Translations under genes and position numbers: made by a program
Shown here: positions 23,260 to 35,465 of the stretch, piece by piece
How the letters are laid out: each line of letters begins with the position of its first letter
Position numbering within the stretch: position 1 is the stretch's first letter
Notes under the pieces: generated by a model
The model's input: only the letters and a program-made list of their open reading frames with translations
Databases searched by the model: none
Told to the model about the DNA's origin: nothing
NCBI GenBank assembly: GCA_028023455.1
Contig: JAQFVV010012489.1
Location: 1,086,381 to 1,150,380 of the forward strand
Reading direction: 5' to 3'
DNA length: 64,000 nucleotides
Source of the DNA: Epiperipatus broadwayi
Taxonomy: Eukaryota; Onychophora; Udeonychophora; Euonychophora; Peripatidae

Positions 23260-24743
23260 ATTTGAAGTATAGTACTACTATGGCAGATTTAAATTCTTTT
23301 CTAATTACCACAGAGGAAATTACTGAGCCCTCTTGTGAAAGAGTGAGATTTAGCAGTGCTACTCAATTCAGTTCTCCAAATAGTGAATAAGACTGCATTA
23401 TATGACATATATTTTATTTTGTTTTCTAATCAGTGCATTAAAACTTATTTAAAATTAAAACTTGTGTTTGATATTAAATATTTTAACAATTCTTTTTCTT
23501 CATGGAATCAAATCTTTGTGAAATCATAAGCATTTAAAAAAATTGTGGGAGATTAAATTAAATTTTTTTTTTTTTTAAATTGAGAATTAAAATAATATAT
23601 AATGATTTAGAAATACAATAATTTTAAAAGCAGTTTGTAACAATTACAAAAATATATAAGTAGTATATTCAAATGCATATACAGTAAATAAAGTAAAATA
23701 ACTCATGCAGAGCAGAGTCTCTCTAACAACTCTTCCTGTAGAAATAATGAAGAAGTTAGCACAATTTTCAAGATTTAATAATTGCCAGTAGTAAAGCTTT
23801 GAGAGTTACTTTATTTCAATCTTCAGCTAAGAATAGTAGTTAATTGAGTATATTATAAACCAGGTACATCTGTGTTAACATGCACAACATTATTCTATTA
23901 ATACACAATAAAATCTATCAAATTATTAGTGTGTCTGTTAAAAAAAATCAACTTTACTAGACCTAGATTTGAACTGATGGTGAAGATGTGATAATTATTG
24001 TTTCAACATACTCACATTAATATAATAATATAGAATAAAATCTATCAAATTATTTATGTGTGTATGTGCATATTATCTACATACTCTTGTGAACTATATT
24101 TCTACATATTGTTCACAACTTATAAATATATTGTAATCATTTATTTTACATAGAAAATAAATATAGGTACAATCTAGTATCTAAAAAAATTTTTTTAATT
24201 GTAATTCTAAAATGTTAGCTAGTATTATCTCTATTAATTTAATTAGGTAATTTAATGCTTTATGTCATGTATTTAAAGATATATAATTGCATTTTATATT
24301 TTAAAAATATATAAAGCTGATATCTTCCCAATCACTGGCTTTGAGAAGTTAAGCCTAACTTTCATAAATTTATCTATTGAAAAGAGTTATTTTTTCTTCC
24401 TTTTCTTTTATTACTATTCAAAGTTAGATAACAAATAATTGTATATATATACACACACTATAAAAAAAACACTTGGAATTTTTCTCTGTATTTATTTAAT
24501 ATAATAGGTAAATCATTTCCAGTGAAAATGTTTTTGGTTTCCATGAATTGTAATAAACTTCTTGTATTAATTGTGCTAATTGGAATCATGTGTTACTTTA
24601 TAAAGAAGGCAAATTATAAAGCATAATGGCCACTCACTTATCATTCTTATAATTGATCACACTAATATTATTTTGCTTACTAAATTCTATAACCAAGTTA
24701 ATTAAGTTTTAATTTGCTTAGGAAGACAAGACAATATGTGCTG

Positions 24744-24785
<42 letters not shown>

Positions 24786-24789
24786 TCTT

Positions 24790-24825
<36 letters not shown>

Positions 24826-25890
24826 AAGAAATCAATCTTTAAAGTTATGCCATTTTAATTTAATCTCTCTGAATATCTACAAATGAAGGAAAAGAAAGCA
24901 AATTTTCTGTGGAGAAAGGAGCTGAGACTTTGACAGTGAAATTTGAGGTATCATATGTCTCATTATCTTAAGAACTTTTTCAATTTTAATCAATCTTATT
25001 ATAGTATTATATTTGAAAATAGATATCCATTACATTACTTCACCATGAACAATATTGAACTTACCTGATTAATCTATGGTTAAAGTGTCTATAGTTCATT
25101 GTAAAATATAATTATGGATTATATTTATTATATATCTTACTTAATTTGATATCTGTATTTGAATATATGCTTTACTTTATGATGCTTTATTATGAAATAT
25201 AATTACAGTTGGATATAATACTTGATATAATGGACTTGTATTTACATGGTCTCTCTGATATATGTATTTACAATCTATTTTAATATGACTCAATTATATC
25301 ATGCATTAATAACTTATTTATCACAGTCATAGTCTACCTCTATAAAGCATAGAACCCTTTTTTGGATGCAACTTTAATATATACATTTTTATTGTTAGGC
25401 ATATTCAAGTTGTTTTTTAATTTAAATGATTATTTTAGTTTTTGCGAAGTCACAATGTTGTAATAAAATGCTCCTCCCATTATAAAGTCAACATGATATT
25501 AAAATATGTCAAAAGAAATCATTTTATTTAACATAAATTTATTATTTATGGAAAAATCTCCAATTTTCTAATAAAATATGTATGATCACTGGAATTGTTC
25601 TGGAAATATGATCTTAATTAAGTGAAATAAAATATATGATCATTAAAGTAACCAGACTTACAATTGTGGAAAATTATTTTTACTTTGGAGAAGAAAACCA
25701 CTTAAAAGATTTTTTAAAAACCTTTATTATATGTATATGTAATATTTTATCAATCTTATTTTATTTTATTTTTTATTCAGTTATATCTAATGGGTATAAC
25801 CATGTATTCAAAGGTGGTGTATATAAATATTTGTATTCATGTTTATAGTATTTTAGGGATCACAGTGGAAGATTTATCTATGTTTTATAA
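23260..25890. other. AT-rich region with a (TA)n hairpin
   Basis: The notable item is 24745-24832, two (TA)n blocks separated by CTTGG and closed by CCAAG, a potential long cruciform. No gene is supported. Minor AT-rich open frames such as 25636-25848 lack protein-like features. Confidence 0.45.
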
Positions 25891-25900
25891 ACATCTATGA

Positions 25901-27208
25901 CAGGGATGGCCAAGATGTTGATCATGTTGACCAGTTGACTGCGAGGTCTCTAGAAGTTGACTGCAAAGCTGATGAAACATTGACAAATTATAGTGATAAA
26001 TTCAGAGCTGATTTGGATTTAAAAAATAAAAAAAATATATGCCAAATTAGATCACCCCTGATAAGTTACATAACATAAATTTTACTTTTAATCCTGTACT
26101 CATCATCTAATTTAATAACTAATTAGTCTTTAATGTCTCAGACATAATTGTAAACATGAACTCTATATTACAATGTATATTTTACTTTTTGTGCAAATAA
26201 AGATTATTTTGAAGAAAAAAAAGTAAAATTTCAAAATTATTCTCATTTAAAAATAATTAAATTTAAAATAACACCTGTTGTTATTGTAAATCTTAAAAAT
26301 AAAACCAGGTTGGAAGAAACTGGAAAAAAAAATTATTTTTGTGTAATACTAGAGCTAAAATTCTTAGAAATATTTAATTGCCATTTTCCTAAGGAGAAAT
26401 GAAAATAACTTGTCCTGGAGAAACATGGATTTTAATGAATTGATTTTAAAACAAAGAAGTTGTGAACATTTTAAAACACTTCATCTAGCTATCATATAAT
26501 CCCCAATGAGTTTTTTAAAAAAAGGATTTTTTTTCTATCTATGAAAAAATATAGATATCAAAGCAAGAAATGAACTTTATGACTAATTATTGTGAAGACT
26601 GTTAGAAGAGAAAATGTGGGTATTTTCCGAGACATAGAAATAGAAGACTTTTGTAAAATATTTTTATTATGTTTTTTTTCTCTCTTTAGCAAAGTGTCAT
26701 TAAAATAAAATATATATATATATTTACTTTGTAATTTTTTTTGTTGTAAAGTTTGCATCTAATTTATTTTAATACAATTCTAAAACAATAATTTTCTTTT
26801 TTTTCATGATTTTTTTTTAAAATTCAGGACCAGCTCCAGAAAATAATTATTTATAGATAATTTAATAATCGTAATTTAATAAATATTTTATAAAGTGACA
26901 AGAATAAATTGTAATACGAGAGTGAGCTGAGGTAATTTAATAATAGTCATAGTAAAATCAGTTCATAAGTATCTTCTAAAAATGTCACCAATATTTGTGA
27001 GTACCTAAAAAGCCCTTACAAAAAAAAATACCAATTCATAAGTACATTCTAAAAAAACCAGGACATTGAACCATTATTTTTTCACTTCAACAAAAATAAC
27101 ACTTTTTTTTGTTTTCCAGTTTGAAGTCCTGAAAAAAATGTAGTCATCCTCAAATACACTTTTACCAAAAAAAGTCAACCCCAATGACAAAAAGTTTGGC
27201 CACCCCTG
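25901..27208. mobile_element. Non-autonomous hAT-like element, about 1.3 kb
   Basis: The left end CAGGGATGGCCAA and the reverse complement of the right end, CAGGGGTGGCCAAAC, are inverted terminal repeats of the hAT type (CAGGGGTGGxCAAC). The 8-bp flanks (ATCTATGA and GTACATAA) match only partly, so the TSD is eroded. The interior has no transposase frame and is A/T-rich. A shorter relative with a clean TSD is at 42928-43423. Confidence 0.65.
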
Positions 27209-27211
27209 GTA

Positions 27212-27875
27212 CATAAGAATAGAATTGCTGCTTTGATATATATATATATATTGGGTATTTTGCCTTGGATTGGTGTATAATTTCTATTATTATAACTTTA
27301 AAATGAACTACTTATTTATCTTTATGCATAAGTTTGTGTTGGGCTTTGATTATATTTTTGGTATATAAGTTATAAATATGAGTAGATGTAATTTGAGATT
27401 TGTCTTTGTTCTCCCAATGATTTTGTTTTCATTATAGGTATTTCTGCTTTTAATCATGTATTCATTGCAATTATGTTGATGGTTTCTCATTTTGCTTAGC
27501 TATTATTTGTTAAACCTTTCTTTATGTTAGCGGTAGGTACTAATGGGGCACATATATGTGTAGCATTGAGTCAATATTGTTTTGCCTACTTTAGTATAAA
27601 CTTGTTTTTCTCACCATTGTTGCCCATAAATATTTAGCTATTCCAATTTGTGTATTATAAAAGGCATTTGTGTGTTTATATTTCCTTACCCTTATTATAT
27701 ATTTTTAAATGACTGTGAGTTGAGTAAAGTATTGAATTTGTATTTCTTTACTCCACTAGCTTTGTTTATTTAAGACTAATACAAGAGCACTTCTTTACAT
27801 TAGATCATCTAGATTATAAATTATATATTAAGAAACTGTACACTAATTTCAATGTAGATATATATATTCATGTAT
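27212..27875. other. Anonymous AT-rich spacer
   Basis: Starts with a short (TA)n near 27238. No supported gene. Confidence 0.4.
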
Positions 27876-27880
27876 CAAAG

Positions 27881-27958
27881 CATTGGCTGGGAAGTGAACC
27901 CACGAATGCGGGACAACTGCTTGTAAGGCAGATGTGCTGACCACTTGACCACCAGTGC
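27881..27958 (-). tRNA. tRNA-Val(UAC)-like unit, probably SINE head or pseudogene
   Basis: The minus strand gives an acceptor stem GCACTGG / CCAATGC with one mismatch, an A-box-like TGGTCAAGTGG, an anticodon arm TCTGC-CTTACAA-GCAG with anticodon TAC (valine), and a T-arm GTGGG-TTCACTT-CCCAG. The variable region is longer than normal (about 12 nt) and the D stem is poorly paired, so a working tRNA is unlikely. The copy at 23188-23256 favours a tRNA-Val-derived SINE. Confidence 0.5.
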
Positions 27959-28116
27959 TTGACAGATATATTTTATTATATTCATAGCTATATTATTAGA
28001 ATATTCAGATGCACTAATTACTTTTAGTACACTTTTAGTATGTACCACTGATTATTAAATTTAAACTGTAGGAGTTTTCTTTTATTTACTTATTTGTATA
28101 ATATATATATATATAT

Positions 28117-30331
28117 TATAACGATCCAGAATAAGTGACTTAACATAATCTGCACTACAGGCCGCCACTAGGCATTTGAACCTAGAAAATTTATATAGTA
28201 GGCAGATATGTAAGTTAAAAAAAAAATTTTTTTTTATTGGTTGATTCTGGTCATTAGCCCATTGTCACTAGCTCAGTGGAACAGCAGAGATTTATATTTT
28301 ATAATAAATTCTTATCTAAGAATATTTTTAAAAAAAGAATAAAATAAGCCACTGCCAGTAATTAACACGCAAACATTTATTTACGCATATATATATATAT
28401 ATAATTTAACATTATTATTTTAGTATGTTTACTTTAGCATTTTAAAATTTAACTTACATTTTTAACTTTTATTTTAGATTTTAATTTACATTTTTATTTT
28501 ATAAGTTTGCACAGATGGATTTATAAAAGTTTGTTTTATAAATGTTGAGTATAGATCGGTTACATAGATTACACGGTCAAAAACATTTCAAAATAAACAT
28601 AAACGATCAAAATATAAAGTCATTAATGGAAATGCAGAGGGAAATTTATAAGAAACCCAATGGCATTCATCATAAGATGCCACATAGACACCAATAACTT
28701 AAAAAACATCCGAAATAAATACATCTTAGATACTCACTGTAAGGTATCAGTATTTATTGAATGTCTATATATTTTGATCAAATATGAAAACCAAAAACAC
28801 AATTAACCGATAACGACTCCATGCAAGCATCTATACTCAACTTAAATTTAATGCATTTTTATTTAGAGTGTTGAGTATAAATAGACTACATAGATTGCAT
28901 TTGAAAAGAAAATATTTTATACCTTATTTAACCTTAGGCCAAAAGTTTGCAGTTAAACCAGCGTCAATCCATCTGATATATCGATGTGTTCAATGTAATA
29001 TGAATATGACAGCACAATTAGGTTAAGAGAAGAAATTGCCTCTCATCAGATAGGAATACTACATCAATCTGACAATAAGAGCAATAAAAAAAAACTCCAT
29101 AGAAAAGAACTGCAGTCTCTGTCTTATAATTCTTTCCATAGGCAAAACGAGAGTGTGCAGCGTATAAAGCGATTCTGCCTGTAGCGAATCTCATACTACA
29201 TCTACTAATTACTCCAATATATCCAATCCATTGACCCAATTCAACAATGAAATGAATAACCTAAGATTACCCTCCCCTAATAAAACTTTACAAATCTTTA
29301 TAGCCATTCATGCCAGACTTAAGTTTAACATTTACTGAAAAACAAAAATCACAATAAAAATTTAAAAGAACAAAAATAAATAAAACAAATGGAAATGATT
29401 TTACAAAAGAAATACATTAAATAAAATTACTTATTAATAAATTAAGTTGGTCAGATAGGATTCTATTTTAAATATGGAACAAGTTTTAGAATTAAAGTTC
29501 TTATTGTTTAGTATACTGGAGTTTTGGAAATATATTTAAAGCTTAGAGTTCATAAAGTTCTTACAATTTTAAAACATTCCTTTTTATCCGTTGCTTGCCA
29601 TTTGAACATGAATTCCCATGCTGTCCTAAAGAGATTGGTATTCTGTTGGCCGTTTTATTTTATTCATCGTTAAATTCCCCGATGATCCTGTGGTCCTCTT
29701 TTAGGAAAAGTGACATTTCATTTTTCTTTTTTTTATAACAACTGAAGGAATTGAAAGCGCATCTTTCAATCCCTTCACCTCTAACTCTCCAACTTAATAC
29801 ATTTCCATCTTCTCTTAAATTTTCTTGACTCACTAAAATTTTATTTTCAAACCTTTTCTTTTATATGTAACTTTAGGATCCAATGGACATTACATCATCG
29901 ATGATGATGATCCTTCCATTGAGGTCCAATTTCCCGATGGATTTCTTTCATTGGCCATTAGTTTCTATTGTTTTCCTATCTGACGGTTGCTTATACATTT
30001 AAATGCCCAAGGGCTAGTTCACTTGGACTAATTAAAATAATCATTTCCATTTTTTTTCAATAACATTAATTAATTTGTTTTGTACAAAACTTAGATATAT
30101 TTTTATCTTTAAATCTTTACTGACAATTTAGTTTTAAAATACTTTTTCTTTTTTTTTATAAAGTTTCTTTTTTTTAATTTCTCATCTGTGCAATTTTAAA
30201 TACATATGAGTTTAGTATAGAATTTTAATATTCAATTTTTAATTCTTAAAAAAGAAGTTTTATTTGCGAACTTTTATTTTTTTCATGTTTAATAATAAAA
30301 AAATAATAATGTAATGTCGTATGTGCCTGTT

Positions 30332-30334
<3 letters not shown>
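28117..30334 (+). mobile_element. 2.2-kb TGTAACGA...GTTACA element, copy 1 (likely solo LTR)
   Basis: Begins TATAACGA (one change from TGTAACGA) and ends TGTTACA. It aligns along its whole 2218 bp with 53292-55506, including CTGCACTA, GGCATTTGAACCTAG, an A9T10 tract near 28220, CATTAGCCCAT, CACTAGCTCAGTGGA and AATGCCCAAGG near 30005. TG...CA ends extended to TGTAAC...GTTACA and an ATAT duplication at the borders fit a solo LTR of a Ty3/gypsy-like element; 8-bp TIRs of a DNA element are the alternative. Both copies sit in (TA)n tracts. The antisense frame at 29018-29239 is not convincing coding. Confidence 0.7.
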
Positions 30335-30390
<56 letters not shown>

Positions 30391-30399
30391 ATATATATA

Positions 30400-33300
30400 T
30401 TTTGTCAAAGAAACTAAAAGAAATATATTCAGTCTTAGTAATAAATATTTATTTTATTCTTTAATTACATTTCTGTGTCCATAGCCATTTGTATGATCTA
30501 TATACCAGAGAATCCATTTAAATAGTAAAAGTGTTTAAAGAGCATACAATAGTACATATTATTTTTAAACTATCACACTGATACAATTCATGCAACTCAT
30601 TATGTATGCAACTAAATTTATATAAGACTACTTTATTGATGCTTTTGTTGTTAGATTACTTAATGATGTGTTTGTACAACAAAATGTCTTTTTACCAACT
30701 GCATCACTTTAGCTTGACTATTGTTAGACAGTTACATTAGATTTTAAAAAACTTGATTTCATTTCGGTGATAACATAAGAACCAAAATGAGAGTTAATTT
30801 GCTAGCCAATATTATGTTTAAACCTATCTTTAGATAAACCTGTACTTCATTTAAAGGAAGAAAGTGTTGATAAGATGTTAAAGAAAATAAGGAACTCATT
30901 GCTATTATCACTGTTAATTAAGTAAAAGTTATTTTAAATTGTCTTTACAACCAATTATTTAATATTTAAGATACTTGAGATCATTATTATTACTATTTAT
31001 TATTATTGTTTATGGAATGTAATTAAGACTTATCAATCAACCATTGGCATATCCATATCTTATAAATAATGTATTAATTAAATGGTACTTAGTCCATAAG
31101 AGAATTTATTTACTTATTGTTCACTTAGTCCTATAAAAAGACTTTACTTACATTATATGTTTATTTGATACCTTAGAAATCATATACTAATCCAGATCTG
31201 TGTTTAGACCTATATTTTATTTTATGGTTACTTGGTCATTCTTTGGAAAATTACATTTGTGAATTTTGGTTTACCCAACATGTGGCTTTTGATTGTCCAT
31301 AAGGTATTGATCATTTATAGGTTACAATATATATTTTATTTTGTATATACATACATCATTTGTCAGAATTGTATGGTAATTCCCATAATATAGATAACAG
31401 AAAGAACAAAATATTAAAACTCATTTATTATTTAAAAACTGAGTATTATTCAAAAAATTTGCTAGGACAGCTGAAGGGAAGTCATCAAATTAATTTATAG
31501 TATTAATGTATGTGCACTATATGGTTTAGAGAGCTTTTTAAAAAGAATTCTGTCTGCATTAAACAAAATCTGAATTAATTTAAACACTTTATTCTCTAAG
31601 AGCTAAAATTAGTTAGATATTCATTTACTAAACAAAAAGGAGATGTCTACTTCAAATGATTATAATATCAATTATCCCAAATAGAATTTTAGATTTTATT
31701 AAAAATCCTTGGTTGTCAAAAAAAATAGCCAAGCTCTAAACAGATTAAAGGCTCAAGTTATATCTTCATGAGAAGTCTCTAAATATAAATTATAATGGAT
31801 GTAAATATTTCTTTCTTCTGATTAGTTGTGTGCTCTGCCACATTATATATCAGATCAATAGACATTTCTGCATTTCTATAGGGAAAATAATTTTAAGATA
31901 TACATAAATAGTGGTGTATTTTGTTTAATACAGAAAAATACACAAATTGACATGAATTTAATGCAAAACAGAAATTTATATTCTAAAGACAAAAATAAAA
32001 ATTTCATTAGTGTTTTTCTAATTTTAGGAATGTTTAACTTATAGGAATTTTATCTTCTAAGCAATAGCAAACTTTGGTATTCTATCATACCTTCAAATTA
32101 ATATGTAACATTTTAAAACTATTATATCAGTCATGTTAATATTACTGACTCTCAACACAAATTCTTGTATTTATAAGTTTCAATATTTTTGTTTATTTTG
32201 CTTGTGAAAAGTATTACAGTTTTAAGACTTTTGTGCAAAGTTCTGTCTGGTTTAATTTGGTGAAGTTTAATGTCTGGTAGTTTTTCTTATTAATCATACA
32301 AAATAAGTTATAGAATATTAAAATGTTTTTTAAATTCTAAAAATTATAACAACAAAATGTACTTTTTATTAATCATAAAACACTATTCTTTTTTCATAAA
32401 ACAACAAAAACATTTATCACAATTAATACTATACAAAATTAATTTGTTTGGAATTTCATTCAGAAATAACTGAAAATTTTTGCTGTGACTTAAAGGTTTT
32501 CACTTATTGATCCAGGGTCAATTCATATCCTTGCAATGTTTTAGAAAATAAAAATGGCTGAAAGATTTGTAGTTGCTCAATCTCATAGTGTATATTTCTT
32601 CTATGATAATTTCAGACCTATTTATCATATATAACATGATTACTTTAAGAAAGGTCTTAAAAGCAATGAACTTTTTTTTAATTTATTTTAAATGATAAGT
32701 TATGATTTAGAATAATTTAATATAAATATGAAGTATTTTTTTATAAAAAAGTGTATTTTTAAATAAATTATTTTCATATTATTTTTAATAAGATTATAAT
32801 TAACATATTTTTTTCTATTTTTGTCATACTAAAATTTTTATTACAAGTGAATAGTTTGCACCATCAGTAGTTCCAGTTTTGAACTTCTTGGACTAAAAGT
32901 TTGCAGAACAGTAATATTTTTAATAACATCTGCTTTGATTCTGTCAAAAATAACAAACTAAGGTTTTTTTATGTCAATGTTTTTTAAAATTGATTGAAGA
33001 CACTATTACTAAGCTCTGATCTTGCTAAAACAAATCTTCTTGTTAATAAAAAGGTATGGAAATTAAAACTCATACTTCATAAATCTTTAGTAAATATTGT
33101 CAGCTGAATATATTACAAAACAGTCAATTTATCAATATGAAGGATAATATTATTTCGTAACTTTCTTTTGAAGCTGAATTTTAAACTCAAGCAACTCCTT
33201 CATAAATACTGTCGTTTTCTTACTAGAAATATTTTTTACATTTCTTGAAATTCATGAGTGATCTTTTTTTTTTTTGAGATTTTTTTTGCAAGTCTTGCAT

Positions 33301-33480
33301 TTCTTAATAAATAAAAAAATGTTTAAATTATAAATTTGAAAAAAGTTATAATAAGTTGATTTTTCTGCTTATCTAGTTAACACCCTATATAAATGGATTT
33401 TCATTTCATGTTTGAAGATTGTTAAAACTAAAGCTCAGTCATGATCCTTTGAATACTGAAATGCTGATTTTATACAATTT
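30400..33480. other. Anonymous AT-rich region
   Basis: Begins after a long (TA)n (30336-30400). I found no gene, RNA or repeat with a recognised relative. Confidence 0.4.
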
Positions 33481-33484
33481 ATTC

Positions 33485-33497
33485 TATATATATATGT
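33485..33497. repeat. Possible 13-bp left TSD of PLE 1
   Basis: TATATATATATGT occurs here and at 35453-35465, exactly where the inverted PLE ends stop matching. The low complexity means chance cannot be excluded. Confidence 0.45.
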
Positions 33498-33578
33498 TAA
33501 AACGAAGATTTGCATGGGTTAAATATATAAAATACATATTTTGCGGGTTCATCCGTGTTAAAAACTTTTAATATTAAT

Positions 33579-33629
33579 ATACTGATGTTTCAACTTGGTC
33601 ACACAAGCCATCCACAGTTATAAAAGGTA
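33579..33629 (-). ncRNA. Degenerate hammerhead-like motif, PLE 3' region
   Basis: Minus-strand counterpart of 35361-35404: CTGTGGATGGCTTG, loop, CAAGTTGAAAC then ATCAGT. Compared with the other end, stem II has a C-to-T change and the ACGT palindrome has become ACAT. Likely inactive. Confidence 0.5.
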
Positions 33630-33709
33630 GAAAGATGGTTGTAGAGGTGCTACAATCACTGATTTGAATAAAATGTTAAAAATCCCACCAATAGCAAAAA
33701 ATGTTAAAT

Positions 33710-35206
33710 TTAGGAATGTTTTTTAAAAAAATCTTTCCAAATAGGAGGAAGTTTACATGTATCATCTCGCTTATTGATACAATCTGGCCTTTTAAGTATC
33801 TCAATGGCTTCTCTAATTTTGCATTGGTAGAGATTATCACATCTGGATATGATCCTGGTACTAGAAAAATCAATTTTATGACCTGAATCTATAGTATGGA
33901 GTGAGAGTGCTGATGATGATGAGTGTTGTTTAACTGCATTAGCATGCTCATCTCTCCTAACACTGATGCAACGATTACTCATACCTATGTAAGAGGCTTT
34001 ACAATTTTTACATGAGATTTGATAGACACCATGAGGTTCAAGAGGGATTGAATCCTTAGGCTTGGTTATTATATTGCTGATCTTTTGATGATCAGAAAAT
34101 GCTGTATCTATATTATAGCATTTTAATATTCGTCCAATACTGTCTGTAGTTCCTTTTACATATGGAACACAAATCCTAATAGCTTATTTATCTTTTTGTT
34201 TCCTATTTTGTCTATTTTGGGCTTGAAATAAGGCTTTTTTTATAAATTTGTAATTATAACTATTTGCTAATAAAACACTATTAATATGATTTATTTCTTC
34301 TTTCAGATGTGTCTCATCTGAAAGGTTAATTGCTCTATTTAAAAGAGTTTTGGCTACAGAAACTATCTGAGTTGGGTGATGATGAGAACGGAAATGCAAA
34401 TATCTCTCTGTGTTTGTATCTTTTCTGTAAATAGAAAAAGATAAACTATTTGGTGTTCTGGTGACTAGAACATCAAGAAAAGGGAGTTTTCCATCAGACT
34501 CTGTCTCCATTGTAAATTTAATATGAGGATGCATATTATTTAAATGTAAGAAAAAATTATCTAATTTATTTTTTCCATGTTGCCATATGACAAAAGTGCC
34601 ATCTATGTATCTGAGCCAAATGAGAGGTTTTAAAGATGATGATTCTAAAGCACGAGTTTCTATATATTCCATGAATAAATCAGCTATTACTCCTGTGATA
34701 GGTGAGCCCATAGGAGTACCAAAAACTTGTCTGTAATGCTGTCCATTATATACAAAATATGTATTTAAGAGACAATGTTTAATTAAAGCAATAATATGGT
34801 CTGGTAAATTGCAACGTTGTGAGATTATATTTAAAGCTTCATCAATTGGAATGTTTGTAAACAAAGACACAACATCAAAACTGACCAGAATGTCATTAGC
34901 ATTAATTTTTAAACTTTTTAAAACAGAAATAAAATGAAGAAAGTTTTTAATATATGATTTAATAGATGGGATTGTAGGTTTAATGAAATCCGATAAGTAT
35001 CTGGCTAAAATATGAGTTGGAGAACCTATTGCACTTACTATTGGACGAAGGGGGGTATCTGGTTTGTGAATTTTTGGAAGTCCATAAAATTTTGGACAGA
35101 CACAAGATTTTTCACGAGGGATTATTTTATTTTTTATCTCTGTTTCAATAGGTGATTTATTAATAATAGCTTTTGTTGTTTTTTCCAAATACGTAGTATG
35201 TATCAA
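33710..35206 (-). pseudogene. PLE reverse transcriptase-GIY-YIG protein, inactivated
   Basis: One minus-strand frame, 35206 to 33710, is broken only by a TAA at 34184-34186. The RT part (340 codons) shows PKFYGLPKIHKPDTPLRPIVS (near residue 37), ILVSFDVVSLFTNIP (motif A, with the catalytic Asp), GTPMGSPITGVIADLFME (motif B), RYIDGTFVIW (motif C) and LPFLDVLV, the PLE signature order. Motif C should read YVDD; the second Asp is Gly, which should abolish polymerase activity. Beyond the stop, the frame continues through GVYQISCKNCKASYIG, the GIY-YIG nuclease core with its CxxC spacer, RCISVRRDEH and DSGHKIDF, ending KDFFKKHS. PLEs use this nuclease to open the target and the RT to copy RNA at the nick. 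The N-terminus is missing, so the apparent start Met is arbitrary. No introns are evident. Confidence 0.88.
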
Positions 35207-35207
35207 T

Positions 35208-35452
35208 AAGCGAGATGATACATGTAAACTTCCTCCTATTTGGAAAGATTTTTTTAAAAAACATTCCTAAATTTAACATTTTTTGCTATTGGTGGGATTT
35301 TTAACATTTTATTCAAATCAGTGATTGTAGCGCCTCTACAACCATCTTTCTACCTTTTATAACTCTGTGGATGGCTTGTGTGACCAAGTCGAAACGTCAG
35401 TATATTAATATTAAAAGTTTTTAACATGGATGAACCTGCAAAATATGTATTT
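35208..35452 (+). pseudogene. Inverted 5'-truncated PLE 3' end
   Basis: The plus strand codes the last residues of the nuclease frame (KRDDTCKLPPIWKDFFKKHS, stop near 35268), followed by the 3' untranslated region with the hammerhead-like motif, ending GCAAAATATGTATTT. At the junction with the main copy, GTATCA and its near complement TGATAC flank AATAAGCGAGA, a microhomology palindrome that probably primed the switch. Confidence 0.82.
35361..35404 (+). ncRNA. Hammerhead-like ribozyme motif in PLE terminal repeat
   Basis: ACT-CTGTGGA-T-GGCTTG-TGTGAC-CAAGTC-GAAA-CGT-C-AGT. Stem II pairs GGCTTG with CAAGTC (one G-U), GAAA is intact, stem III is the palindrome ACGT, and stem I starts ACT/AGT around the predicted cleavage after 35398. 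Departures: the core reads CUGUGGA (A6 to U) with one extra U before stem II. PLE terminal repeats are known to carry short-stem-III hammerheads, so the position fits; activity of this version is doubtful. Confidence 0.6.
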
Positions 35453-35465
35453 TATATATATATGT

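Larger units (their letters stand above)
33498..35452 (-). mobile_element. Penelope-like element 1 with inverted partial copy
   Basis: The main copy reads on the minus strand from about 35210 down to 33498: RT, GIY-YIG nuclease, then a 3' region with a hammerhead-like motif. It is 5'-truncated. Joined head-to-head at about 35207 is a plus-strand copy of only the last part (end of the GIY-YIG frame plus the 3' region, to 35452). The two 3' ends therefore form inverted repeats of about 250 bp. Inverted, 5'-truncated partner copies are characteristic of PLE insertions. The two ends differ by scattered substitutions, so the insertion is not recent. Confidence 0.85.

Noticed and set aside
29018-29239. 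73-codon minus-strand frame in the 2.2-kb element
   Set aside because: No conservation in the second copy and no domain.
33676-33886. Short frames overlapping the GIY-YIG segment in other frames
   Set aside because: Shadows of the PLE coding frame.
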